Under the pieces are notes generated by a model. The model saw only the letters and a program-made list of their open reading frames with translations, did no database searches and was not told the DNA's origin. A program made the translations under genes and the position numbers. A stretch of 64,000 bases of DNA from Phascolomyces articulosus (Eukaryota > Mucoromycota > Mucoromycetes > Mucorales > Lichtheimiaceae): positions 744,001 to 808,000 of the forward strand of contig JAIXMP010000016.1 in assembly GCA_025677815.1 (NCBI GenBank), written 5' to 3'. Shown piece after piece: positions 25,001-37,043 of the stretch (positions are counted from its first letter, which is position 1; every line of letters begins with the position of its first letter).

Positions 25001-26391
25001 CTCCTGCTCCAATACATCAACAGCAACAACAATATCCAGGTAGTCCTCTTCCTCATGGTGCTGCGCCATCAACTTTGCTTCCAAATCCTTCCATCAATCG
25101 ATCCCTTCCTCCACAGCCTCATCATCCTCAACAACAACAGCAGCAGCAGCAGCAAAGACCGCCTGTGATTCATCAACCGCAGCCTCAACATATGGCACGT
25201 CCAGGAACACCTCCTGCTGTTGGAGCTCCTCAACGTGCTTCTTATTTCAATGGTATGCCAGGCAATCGTTCACCAAGTCCTGGTCCAGGTATGCACCATG
25301 GTGGTACTCCTCCTGGTCCTGGTTTTCCTCAACAACAACCTACTCCACCTCCACAGCAACAACCTATGGGGCGTCATTTGAATACACCTGCTCATTTGCG
25401 CCCTCAAAGATCCATGGATGATTTGAATTCTCCTCCACGCAGTGTAAGTTTTTTATTTTTCTATTTTTATGAAACAAGAGAAAAATTCCTTTTATCCATA
25501 TAAATATAAATTTATAAACTATTTCCTTTTTCATGCTAACTTTTGACAATTTTCCAAAAACATTAGCCTACGCCACATATGGTGAATGGCCAACCTACTG
25601 GTATTCGTCAAGTGCTATACAGCGGACGATGTGAAGTATTCCACTGGAAATCAGAATCATGGTATGCTGTGGATGGACAATGTGTTCTTGAAGTGCGACA
25701 AACATTCACCAACCGATCCTGTGTCGCCATCTTGATGCAACATACGGGACAATTGTATCTGAACGCGTGGGTTCTTCCCAACACAGTGGTAACCCAACCT
25801 TCCCCTACCGATGTCAGTGTATCCGTGTTTATGGGCAATCAAAAGGAAAATTATCTTGTCCATTTCCAATCACCTCAAGAAGCCATCCAATTGAATCAAA
25901 TTCTGCAACGTACACTTCAAGAAGCTATTCGAATGGGAGGCACCATGGGTGAAGGAACTCTGCGAGGTGCTCCCCCAGCTTCTATGAGCTTTTTGGATGA
26001 TGATCCAAAGGATGATGAACCTACACAAGAACCACAACAACCCCAATCCTTACGTCTCGTTATGCAATGCAAGACCAAATTGTTTGTACAACAAGAGCAT
26101 TCCAGTTGGAGTAGTTTTGGTAGTGTCTCTTTGAAAATTTCTCAACAATTACCAAGTAAAAAGATGCATATTGAAATGGAAAATGGCAAAGGAAACAAAG
26201 CAACCAAACTGGTGAGTGCCACAGTGCAAAGTCGCAATGTGACAAAGATTGGTCCCAAACGGATCACCATGTTATTGGTCAATGAAAAGGAACGTCAAAG
26301 TATGGTGTATATGATTCAAATCAAGGAAGAACAAACGGGTCAGAAGATTTTCGAATATTTAAAGACAAAGAATGCAGAAAATGGCTGGTAA
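22099..26391 (+). CDS. Dbl-homology RhoGEF with C-terminal PH-like domain
   Basis: Nine exons (22099-22290, 22395-22493, 22648-22713, 22836-22943, 23083-23175, 23294-23581, 23767-24340, 24533-25443, 25567-26391) join in frame to 1051 residues. A DH domain spans about residues 45-230 (LTDLIETEKSYMETLKIIE, VPYASFSRGFITN, PVQQLKYYKVLY, ADHKLLVKANRRID). A PH-like beta domain follows at about 290-385 (VQLILTNDILLIAREG). A proline/glutamine-rich, probably disordered linker occupies about 475-775. A second beta-rich domain at 785-1050 (RQVLYSGRCEVFHWKSESWY) resembles PH or Ran-binding folds. DH proteins load GTP onto Rho/Cdc42 GTPases at sites of polar growth and septation. The target GTPase cannot be inferred. 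The ATG at 22099 is the only start after a pyrimidine-rich leader. Confidence 0.85.
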
Positions 26392-26788
26392 AAAACGCTT
26401 TTTGTTTTTTTTTCCTATTTTCTATTTTTATTTTCATTATAACAAATGCTTCATTCCCCATACACAGACATACACACACTTCAAAAAAAAAAAAAACCAA
26501 ACCCACACATTCATATATACTCTTTCCCCCTTCAACCCATTTCACATATATAATTTTTCTTTCCCTAGTAGTTTTAGTCATGTATAGAACTTCTTGTTTC
26601 TCTCTCAGTCTCACTTGACAACCTTATTATTATTATTATTATTTTATTATCTTCATTTTTTTTGTTTTGAGTTTATATCTTTTCTTTTTTTTTATTTTTA
26701 TTTATTCATACTTTTTCTTTCTTCACTCTTGTTCATGTACTTATCCTTCAAACACATGCATAATATATATTATCATCTTCTTTATTAT
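26392..26788. other. Convergent intergenic spacer
   Basis: Pyrimidine-rich sequence between the RhoGEF stop and the stop of the opposing Zn2Cys6 gene; shared 3' flank with no gene. Confidence 0.5.
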
Positions 26789-29702
26789 TTAAATGGGTGG
26801 CCATTGATATCCCATCATATCCATCGTGGGTGTATAAATGAAATCAGCAAATCGGAATAGATCATTCACTGCCAAATCAGTTGGTTTTAACCAGGACCAA
26901 TCTTCTTCTAATGATGCTGAAGGTGCTGCAGTCATAGTAGGAGGAGGCGCCATAGTAGTTAAAGGGGGTGCTGGAAGAGGTTGCATAGGTGGGTGAGCAG
27001 GAAGTGGATGTGGTGAGGACGATGGTTGCATAGGATGAGGATGCTGCTGTTGCTGCTGTAATTGTTCATGCCAAATGGGTGAAGGAGATGACGACGACGA
27101 CGATGTTACTGGAGGAACATCTAGTTCTTCATCCCCTTCATCATTACCATGAGTTGACGGCGACGATGATGATGGATTTGTTTGTTTTTCAATTCTTGCT
27201 ATCAAAGTACGAACATACTTGTGATGTCGAACAGGAGATACTTCAAGTACTGCTGCGATACGTTGCATTTGACGTTTTGCATGTGACAAAACCTCTGTTT
27301 TATTGGATTTCAATTGATATCCATAAACCAAACAGGCCATGACAATGGTATCCAATGTAAAATGGCACCAAGATTGTTGTAATTGAGCCCAACATTCCAA
27401 TAATTCTGTAATTGCATCAGCACTATTCAAACATAAACGTAACGACAACAAATTGACAGTATGTTGCTTGTCAGGATGAGGGGGTAAAAAGATGGAATAC
27501 AATTGACACATTTGAAAATGATATTCAAAGTTAAGCTTGAGGCAAGCTTGTTCACGAAATGACGAACTCGTCCATGGTGATTTTGTTGTTGCTGACGATG
27601 AAGAACGATGATGGTGGTGTTGATAATGTTGTAGCTGTTGATTGTATTGGAAATACCATGGTAATTGATTATACCAAGCCTTTAGTTCACGTTCCAAATT
27701 GGATACGGTTTTGAATAAAGGATCACTTTGATGACAACTTGTATGAATACGACGATAAATTTGATTAATCTTGTGTCGATGCATTGTAAATTCAATACGA
27801 TATCGTCGTTCACCAAACACTTGTTCATGTTCCATCAATTGGATTGTTTCTGCTTGCTGAGGAAACAACATGGGTTTATCTGAATGGGCAGCACATAAGG
27901 TTTCCAAAAACTCCAATGCAGCAAATAAGCGTCGTCCCTTTTCTTCATATGGGCCCATACGGTGATGTAATCCTAAATCGAGAGACATGCGTGTTGCTAA
28001 ACCTAAAAAAGTGTATGCCTCCGATTCACATCTATCTGGACCTGTTTTGCCAATGCTGTAGATATACATCAATAGGAGCGCATGTACTGTCTCGACACGT
28101 GGTGTTAAAAATTCATCGCGCAATAAAGCTTTGGCTGCAATAAAATATGGTTCGCCTATCTTGTTTGGATCTTGTTGACCCAAAATACCATGATAAATAG
28201 CTGCATGTCGTGCTGACCATGATAAAACAGCATTGATCAATAAAGGTGAAGTCGTTTGTTGCTTGCATTGTTGTAAGAAGAGATCCATATCAGGTAGTGG
28301 GAGACACAAGAAACACTGTTCATAAATTTTTAGTAGTTGACCTAATAATTCTGGGTGCGGTAATTTCCGTCCCATGCAGCATATGGAGGATGGCCGTGAT
28401 GTGTGAAGTTCATTATTATTCATATTGCTGTGATTAGTATGAGGATGGTTTGTTGCGGAAGATTCCCAAGCACTGTAGAGCGGAAAAATAATATCTTTGG
28501 ATTTGTAGAGTGGATTATGTTTGATGACTACAGCATTTAATTCATCGCTGTCTTCTTCATCCTCTCCTTGATGGAGGTGGTCATGATGATTTTCGTGCTT
28601 TGGTTTTAAAGCTTCTGTAGTTGAAGATAGACGAGTAGGTTGTTTTGAAATGGGTACAGAGGGAGAAATAGGGGATGACATTGGGATGATGGATGGTTCA
28701 GTTGTCACTGAATCCGTATGGCTGGGTGTTGTGTGTGTTTTATCTGTTGTTGCCATTGTTCTTAATTGTGATAATCCAGAAAGTAATATATCGTAGAGGT
28801 CATTCAATGAGATGATGCTCGTATCAATGCGTAATCCATTGGGTGTCAATGAAACAGCCCAATTTGGTTGTTTTTGTTGAAGAGCATTATTAGCAGCGGA
28901 TGATGAAGATTCAGATGAAGAAGCAGCAGCAGCTGTGGGATTACTGGAAGTAATATATGTATCGCTATTGTTTTGATAATTGCTGCCTGTTGCTGGTGTG
29001 TTTGATGCTACTGGGTCTGCTGTTGTTGTTTTTATTGTCGAAAACTCGCGCTTTTTTTTCATTAATCTTTTGTTTTTTATCTCTTTAGCAATAAATTGTG
29101 TATCATCATGCACTTGCCCTACGCCATTTTCAATGGCGGTAATTCTGGATTGGAGTTGATTAACTGTTTCATTGAGCTGCACCAAGTTAAATAAATCAAT
29201 TTGGGTAGGTGCACCAGTGTATGAACATGTTGCTATATATAAGTTTCAAAACAAATAGACATGAAGATGCAAAGCCTCATCAGTTCCTTCCTTATGCATA
29301 TAATCCATAAAAATAAAAATGTTCTTTTTTTATATTCTACTTATATATATATAATAAGGATGGTCCTGCTGTATTCGCAGCAATAAGTTTATTCTCATAC
29401 CTTTTGCACCACAACATCGACCACATACTGGATGAACAAAATCACATTTAACTTTATATAAATAACATCTGTCATAGTTAGTAAGAGGGGATAAGATGAA
29501 GAAAGGGAAATTAAAAGTCATCATACCTTTCTTTAACCTATTTTTTTTTACAAATACATATAATGTTGTCCGTGTGTGCATTAGTGAGATAATATTATTA
29601 ATGATAAAAGGGCTCTTTTAGTTATATATACCTGCATCTTTCACAGGCAAGAGTCATTCTCATTCGTTTAGACGTTGAATGGGGATCGTCTGATATAGTC
29701 AT
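26789..29702 (-). CDS. Zn(II)2Cys6 fungal transcription factor
   Basis: Three exons (29632-29702, 29401-29468, 26789-29232) give 860 residues. The zinc cluster is at about residues 20-46 (ACERCR ... YKVKCDFVHPVCGRC, then CGAKATC). A short heptad-like segment follows (LVQLNETVNQLQSRITAIE), the usual dimerisation element. The fungal-specific middle homology region lies around 300-560 (HPELLGQLLKIYEQCFLCLP, LLMYIYSIGKTGPDRCESEA, GLATRMSLDLGLHHR). Ser, Gln and Pro-rich tracts flank it. Such proteins are nuclear and bind CGG-type half sites; the target genes are unknown. As spliced here, the spacer between the second and third cysteines is eight residues rather than six, because exon 2 follows a TACTAAC...CAG acceptor. 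The call is secure apart from that junction. Confidence 0.88.
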
Positions 29703-30077
29703 AGCTAAATTTAATACGTCAGCGTATGTGAAAAGAAAAAAAAAAGCAAAAGAAAAAAGAAAGTGAAAAAGAAAGTAACCAAGATGAGAGAGAGAAAGAA
29801 GTAAAAAGGTGTGAGAGAAAAAAGATTGAACAGGTTGCAGACACGAATAATGGTTGATTTAAAATTCAAAACAAGACTGACGACATCATGCCATTGACAA
29901 TGCCGAAAATAGATATATAAATATAAACATATAGATAGTAGTAATAGATTAGTCAAAGATAATAATATTAAAAAGAGTTATAAATATAAAATACTTTATA
30001 CAAACGCATATAAATATATAAAATTAAATATAAAAAAAGTAAATAACTAAATAGTATATAAAAGAACAAAAAAAAAG
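29703..30077. other. Promoter spacer of the Zn2Cys6 gene
   Basis: Purine-rich on the plus strand (pyrimidine-rich leader for the minus-strand gene). The lipase-like gene ends at its upstream border, so the two genes are tandem. Confidence 0.5.
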
Positions 30078-31674
30078 TTAACCAGAAGGTGAATAAGGTG
30101 AGGAAGCAGGGATTAAAGGTGGAGAGGAGGGAATGGTTTTTTTATTATCATGTTGTCTATGATGTCTTGCCACCATTTCGGAAATCAATGTAATAGAATC
30201 CAGTCCCAAATTATAATAATGATCATTCTTTGCAGGATCAAATATACTTGTATGAGCATCAATTTCTCCTTCCATTCTGGATGGAATAGGTATAAAATAA
30301 TGTGATGTTTCGGGTGGAGGTAATGCAATAAATGTGCGTGGATCACTTGCTAAACTATCATCACCCGATAACTGGTGGATGATCAACGATATAAAAAAAT
30401 CTAGGGGTTAGAAACTACATGTTGTATAATAATCACTATTCCTTTGTATTGCCCCATTTATACACTATTTATCTATACATCGTTCAATATACACAAATAT
30501 AACCTTCTCCAAAAAAAAATACATTACCTGAACATAGAAACACTTGAATAGAACATCTGGTAATTCCGTTAATCGACGAACTCTATATTATGAATATTGT
30601 TCATTAGTCAAATAAAACAGGGAAAAAAGATAAATGATATGATAAAATCACCGTGTAAATACCTTTCCCAGCATCCATTAAGATCCATCAATGTACTAAC
30701 GAATTCAAGATGATCAAAAGCATCCGTTACACTTGCTGTGATTTTTTCTCTAGCCATGTAAGCGGCTGCACCTGCAGCAGCAACACCTACGACGCCAGCT
30801 AATAATCCCCATTTTGATGAAGATGTCTTTTTTGCTGCGCCAGGATATTCGATGGCTGCTGCTCTTGTACCCGTAGTAGAACGAGTTGCTGCTGTTGCTG
30901 CTGCCGTTGTAACACTGCTTGTTGCTGACCAAAATCGATTGACTTCGCGATTTATTTGTCCAGCATGATTTAATGCCTGGGAAGTAACAAAGCGATGATT
31001 GACAGAATAAAATGGTGTATCGTAAGCAAGTAGTCCAATAATATCACCATCAAGAATGCTTGGTTGTTGTTTCCATTGAAGAATGGCTTCGGCGGCTAAA
31101 TATCAGTATTGTGTTATTGAAGGTCATAAAAGATAATGATCTGCATGGCATTCTCGCCCTTTTATTTTTACTTTTTTCTTCTTCTCAAAAATAATACTTA
31201 CCAACAATACCACCCATGGAATGACCTAATAATACAAACTGTACATGATCATATCCAGCTTTATGTTGTAATTCAGCTTGTTCTTGTAACCAAGCAAGAA
31301 GATTACTTACCGCAAGTTGGAAATCACTTTTGATAAAAAAACAACGATCCTACGTTAATACTCGATTGAAAAACAAAAACCCAATTGTCAATGGTATCCG
31401 AGATTATTTACCCAGCGGTTTTATATTTTGGATATACTTTGACTTCAATATGATCATGAATGGCAATTGTTTTTAATCGACTCGGGAAATCCTATAATAG
31501 TTTGAAAATATAAATCTCGTGTTTTCAGGAACAAAAAAATATATTGCCAAGAAATACTAGAAAAAATTAGAGATTTCTATCGTTTTCCTTTACCTTGAAT
31601 GTGGTATCGCCACCTCGGAACCCATGAATCAATCCGCACACGACGGCGCATTTCGAAGCAGTTACCATGCTCAT
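30078..31674 (-). CDS. Alpha/beta-hydrolase, DUF676/lipase-like
   Basis: Six exons (31594-31674, 31412-31491, 31202-31326, 30663-31095, 30528-30582, 30078-30371) sum to 355 residues. The N-terminal core has GLIHGFRGGDTTF, the usual oxyanion-loop region. The nucleophile elbow GHSMGG has its serine at about residue 90. A later strand reads IIGLLAYDTPFYSV. An Ala/Gly-rich hydrophobic segment at about 190-210 (WGLLAGVVGVAAAG, flanked by lysines) could be a membrane anchor. Fungal relatives are putative serine esterases of uncertain substrate. The acceptor before exon 3 (ATCAAAAG) is weak but restores the conserved reading AGDFQLAVSNLLAW; a TAG acceptor 21 bases upstream breaks frame. The family is well supported, the substrate unknown. 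Confidence 0.82.
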
Positions 31675-33241
31675 TTATAAATAGGAATGAGATAAGAAAG
31701 AACGGTGTCAAGTATAATATGAAAAAAGCCTACACACCACCTTATGTTCGGATGGGACATCACATGTAAAACGATTCTGTTTCCGATTTTCCAATTTTGG
31801 CTAAAAAAAATAATTCAATTAGTTACTGCTACATTTTGTTGGTGAATTTAATATATAACCAGAGAAAGAACAAAATTCATCGTCAAAGTGATACGTTGTA
31901 CGTACTATACTTAAAGATAATATGGTTTGAAGCACTTCGATTCAAGTGTAGAGTGTTTCGTTTGTAACATATAGCAGCCTTAATCAGGGCATGACAAACA
32001 AAACAAACCAGTTTACTTGTATAACGAACTTCATGCATCAATGGGAGACACATTTTTGATTTAACACTGTTTTTAATTTTCACATTGAAAAAATATCTGG
32101 TGCATTTGGCAGCATATCAATAGATGAAAACAAAACATTTCTCAACCGTCGTAGGCATCGCATGCTTCTTGGAAATGATGTATGTTTCTCTGAAAAGAAA
32201 AGAAAGAGGCTTCAGCCGTTCAGCCAATGAACTGATAAAATGAAACCACTGGAAATCTTGATATGTAAAGCGTAATTATGCTGCGTAATAAAAGTAGGTA
32301 GAGAGAAAATATACTAGGATGTTTCCTTGTTGACGTTGTAATTTCTATAAAAAAACGATCTGGATTAGTGTATGCTACTAACCTGTATAACATTTCCTCT
32401 CTGCGAAAACAACATACACCTCGATAAAAGTTCTTTGCATTGAGTTACTATTTTAATATTATCTTTTGATGCTGAATTACCTTTGTGTTTTACAGTTTTT
32501 CATTAATTAAATACAGGTAATCTACAAAGGGCAACCAGAGCGAAATGCTCATACAACATGTCGATCACTTTTTCGGTCATATCGGTATATTCACCCAAAT
32601 ACACTTTTTGATAACGATGATACGTTTATTAAAAAGATGCATTCATGGTACCGGCTTCTTTCTATATTGCTACTCTTAGGGTACCATGGTAATAACAGTG
32701 CCTAGATCATTGTTTACATGGTGGGAGATTGTTAGCAGTATTCCGATGATATATATATGATGTTACTGTTGCACAACCACAATGCTCCACTGTAATTGAT
32801 CGACAGTGCTATTTTATTTGTGCTGATCGGATGAGATTATGAGTCAAAAAGTTGGAGAAAAAATGGTTATAGTGTACTGTTACTATTGAGATATTATACA
32901 TCTAATAGTATCTCAATTCGTAATATACTATTTCTTTTTAGAATAACAAAAAGAAAAGCAATGTTGAATAGATAGAAATGACATGCAAGACAACAATAAA
33001 TGTTATTTTGTAAACATTGCCCATTTAATTCTTGCGCGGTTCATCGGAACCATTGGTGCGCGCTAGCACGGATACATCAGTAGACGGTCGGGCCGCGGAA
33101 TGACAAAACTATCGGGGACTCAAAAGGCTAACGGGGTGACTTTCCAGAGTTTTTCGTAACAAAACGCATATAATTACAAACGAGACAAAATCTTGCCTGC
33201 TCTTTCTCACTTATACAACTACAGCCACAAACACGTTCAAT
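31675..33241. other. Divergent intergenic region
   Basis: This separates the minus-strand hydrolase from the plus-strand TMEM14 gene. No supported gene. A locally GC-rich patch at about 33020-33110, unusual here, lies just upstream of TMEM14 and probably belongs to its promoter. Confidence 0.5.
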
Positions 33242-33655
33242 ATGTCGCATCATCCTTGTTATACTATGGCCGGTCTGTCCTTTGCTGGGTAAAGAATATT
33301 TTCTGCTTTATGTTTTGATGTATTGGAGAGAAAAAAAGTGGGTGGACCCATCATCTGACCAAGAAATATATATATATATTGTAGTGGTATCGCCGGTTAC
33401 GCTCGTACACGCTCGGTGCCTTCTTTAGTTGCTGGTTTGGCTGTTGGTTCATTGTACGGCTATGCAGGCTATTTAGTCAAGGAAAACAAAGATTACGGTC
33501 ATGAAACTGCCGTTGTTGCTTCTGCCATCTTGGCCGGTGCCATGGTACCACGCGCCATAAAGAGTGGATTCAAGAAACCCGTACCGGTGACAATGTCGGT
33601 CGTTGCCTTGGCAGCTGGTGGTTATTATGTTAAGAAAGTGATCGATTATATGTAA
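33242..33655 (+). CDS. TMEM14 family membrane protein
   Basis: Two exons (33242-33288, 33385-33655) encode 105 residues. The fold is visible as three to four short hydrophobic helices with glycine-rich faces: YTMAGLSFAGGIAGY, SLVAGLAVGSLYGYAGYLV, VVASAILAGAMVPRAI and VTMSVVALAAGGYYV. This matches TMEM14 (UPF0136) proteins in length and motif order. Family members sit in the mitochondrial inner membrane; animal TMEM14C supports protoporphyrinogen transport for haem synthesis, while fungal roles are poorly defined. The first ATG follows a leader directly and gives the conserved N-terminus. Confidence 0.9.
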
Positions 33656-33901
33656 ACGAGAAAAAAAAAGTGCACTTGCTATTTATAATTTTATCTATGT
33701 ACCCCAAAACAAAAAAAATAGCATATCTGGTAGATACAGTCAACAATTGCTACACAAACCACAACCTCAAATACAGGTTAATAAAATACCATTTGTTAAA
33801 ATATCAAACAAACTACGATGGTCTCGATGTTACAGTTTATATAAAAAATAAATATGGATATCGGGGAAGCAAGTTAAAAGTGGTTACTCTAGAGGTGTAT
33901 T

Positions 33902-36317
33902 TTACGAGAGTAGTAACGATCCTTTGCGGCCCTCAAGAATGTTTTTTATTGGTTCTATCAATTCTCCTTCACGATCGAGATTGTTTATAGTGCTCCACCT
34001 CAAAATATGTAGATGTTTCAGTGAATAAAGGCTCTTGACCAAAGTAAGTGCTATTCTAAGATCCATTTCGTGCACTGTCAGACTTTCTAGCATTGTATTA
34101 TTATGATGACTTTCATCACCCACCGTGCTTTTTTTCCCCTTCTCTGTTGTCTTGTCGTCCTTATTATTATGCACGATGCTAGCTGTACTAGGAGTAATAC
34201 TCGATGTATTATTGACGAAACAGAAGAAATCTTTGGAAGAGTAACCTTTTTCTGGACATTGGGCACCAGCATCACATTTTGGGTATTGACCTCGATATTT
34301 CGGAAAATTAGGATGATCAGATATATACAATTGACTGAGACGTGGACATTTTTGGGCAATGGTTTCCAATACCAAAGTAGTGACATCGAGAAAACGTGTA
34401 TATCCTAGAGGAGCACCATCCACGATTTGAATGGCTTCCAAGGCTGGGCAAACAGAAAATAACTGGATAAACAAGTCTTCTGAGATGATAACTGACGATC
34501 TTTCCTTACTATTATCGTATCTTGAACAATTCAAACTGGATAACCGAAACTCTCGTAGTTGAGGACAACCGCCATAAAATACAAGCTTGTTTAATGCAAC
34601 AGGAGTAACACCCAAACCATCAAAATCCAAGTATAAAAGTTCCAAAGAGGCGTGGTGCTTCTTGAAAACTGGAATAACATGTATATCATCCTTTGATTTA
34701 TTACGTCCTGTAAGAATAAAATGCCGAAGACTTCCGGTTGTTATTGGTGATTTCGCCGTTTTTCTGACAGTTACATTTTTAGTGGTAGTTCTTATGGTAT
34801 TTATGAGCCTATCTGCAATGTTTTTCCCTTTATAATTAGTGACAGCGGATTCAATGTCATTGTTGCTAGATGATGATGGTGATGGTGTTGTGATGACTGA
34901 TGTTGTTGTTGATGAGTCTGATTCTACTAAAACGACGTTGTTTTCATCTATAGTATAAGTGTCGTCAATGTTTTTTACAACCATTGTTTGAGGTACAGAA
35001 GCATCATTGGATACAACTAATGTTCTGAGATGAGGGCACAATTCAATTGCATAATGATAACACGCTTCATAATATTGATGCAAGGTAGTCTGCGCGTCCA
35101 AGAATAAATAGACAAGATTGGAACACTGACTGAAAAAAGTAGCAACTGGTATATTTAAATTTAGTATAGAATACCGTCGAATTCTTGTGTGTCCATAGTA
35201 GCGATCTTCGTGAGGAACGCCCGTTAACTTGAGATAGGTGAGTGCTGAATACGCTTTTTGATGATGGACTGGCTGTAATGGAGAAGGTGGTGATAATAAT
35301 GAATAACGTTGCCTTGTTGGAATCCACTGTAATGTGATGACTATGTTTGGTTTGAAAGCAGAATAAAAACCATATTTTTTATAGACAGTGAACGATACAT
35401 GTGTCAAATTGGAAGAGCAGACAGGAAATATATAATCAAACACATCTTGACGAGTCATTTTGCAATGGATCAGATCGAGTTTTTCCAAAGATGACGGTAT
35501 CCTTCTTATGACATCACCAAGTAAACGTACAGTGGCTGTTGATAGATCCATATTTTTAATACCTGTAAGAGAGACAAGGAAATGGGATAAATGTATTAAA
35601 ATTTGGGTATTATCTTTGTTTTTTTCAAAGGACTTCAGATCAGATATTACTTATATAACATTTGTCAAAATTGGTCCTTTCAACTGAACATAAAAATGAA
35701 AATACATCATTCATGTACTGAACATCCGTTAGACCTTCAAAACACAACTCATGTTTTTTGTGGGTTAATAACGCAATCAATGTAGCCTTGTTTATATTTG
35801 GTATTTCCACCGACATTTTCTCCCAGAATCCAGGCCATTCCAGCATAAAGTTAAGCCATTGCCGACACACTGCTGTGCAACACAATAAATCAGTATATTT
35901 AAGCTTTTTAAAAATAACGGGCAAGATGTCGTATGGTAACAAATGGAAGAATCCTCCTGGACTTGATGGCTGTGCGTTTTTTTCTGACAACTTTGTTTTA
36001 TACATTTCCTTTTGTGGTAAAGTGTAAGGCGATGAGACTATAGCTGATGGCATATGTTTTATTTCTTGTATACTTGTTATTGATACTGCGGGACTATTAT
36101 CACGATCTTCCTTTATTGATACACCTGAGCTGGTGAATATTTCTTGAGCATTCTTTGATGATTTTTTATGCCGGAGAATAACCACGTTAGCGTTATTAGC
36201 AGAGTTATTTTCATTTCTTCGGTTGGGTGAAGATGCTGTAGATGATGATAATAGGTTTTGAGTTGAAGAGGAAGAAGCGGGTGGGATTGCTGTGCGTACT
36301 TTTTTGAAAAAAGGCAT
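33902..36317 (-). CDS. F-box/leucine-rich-repeat protein
   Basis: Two exons (35651-36317 and 33902-35562) join to 775 residues; the acceptor CTCTTACAG is strong. Residues 1-120 are Ser/Asn-rich and probably disordered. The F-box lies at about 124-168 (FHLLPYDILPVIFKKLKYTD, CCTAVCRQWLNFM). The rest is irregular leucine-rich repeats (SSLEKLDLIHCKMT, HASLELLYLDFDGLGV, CPRLSQLYISDHP, LYSLKHLHIL) with an Asp/Ser/Thr-rich insert near 400. Family members bridge Skp1 to substrates in SCF ubiquitin ligases. This is the only intact member among the related loci at 17.9-19.7 and 44.8-47.0 kb. The C-terminus PIKNILEGRKGSLLLS corresponds to theirs. Function assignment beyond SCF adaptor is not possible. 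Confidence 0.85.
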
Positions 36318-37043
36318 ATTTTATCGTTTTTCTGGTTGATGTTGAGTAAAGAGAAGCGAAAAAAAAAAGAAGATAAACAGGGATGTTTCGTTAATATTTA
36401 TACCAGTTAGGTTTTGTGTAACTCAAACATAGTTTGTTGATTTGTCCATTTCGGTGGATCCAACACCTTTAATATTCGCCAGACAAGCAGTTAACAAGTG
36501 ATGCGTTGTTATATATACGAAATATAGTTATTTGTTTGAGCCATTAATTGAATCAATGTTGTGATTCGCTTTTGTTTTATTTGAATATAAACGATTAATA
36601 GATACAGAGATTTCAAGCAATATATGAATGCCGTAATAGGTAAAAAGCAACAATGGCGCAGCCACTTTATCAACCTCTCTAATAATAGTATGTTTTCTTA
36701 GGAAACATCAAAGCGCAGTTGAATTTTTTACCAAATTACCAACACTGTATTCGAGGAATCCAGAATGAAGTACATGCTTTAAAAAGTGAGAATGTCCTTT
36801 GTAATTAACGGGTACTTAAACCAAGGAGAGAATCTACAATAGAAGACTTGTCAAATTGGACTTGTTCCGTTATGTTTCTTATAAGAGGATTGATATTTGT
36901 TATTGTTTATTACGCCTTCTGCTAATAAGAGGGCATTTATTCATTGTTATTTTCTTATTGTTGTACATTATACCTTATTTAGTATACCGTTCTGATTTAC
37001 ACCATTTCATAACAATGGCGTTATTCTATTAATTCAGATACAC
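36318..37043. other. Upstream region of the F-box gene
   Basis: AT-rich, no supported gene. Adjacent to pseudogene debris on its right. Confidence 0.5.

Noticed and set aside
27079..28437. Plus-strand ORFs opposite the Zn2Cys6 gene
   Set aside because: Antisense shadows of an 814-codon exon with clear family motifs.
33670..33990. ORF after TMEM14
   Set aside because: Low complexity, overlaps the 3' end of the opposing F-box gene and has no motifs.
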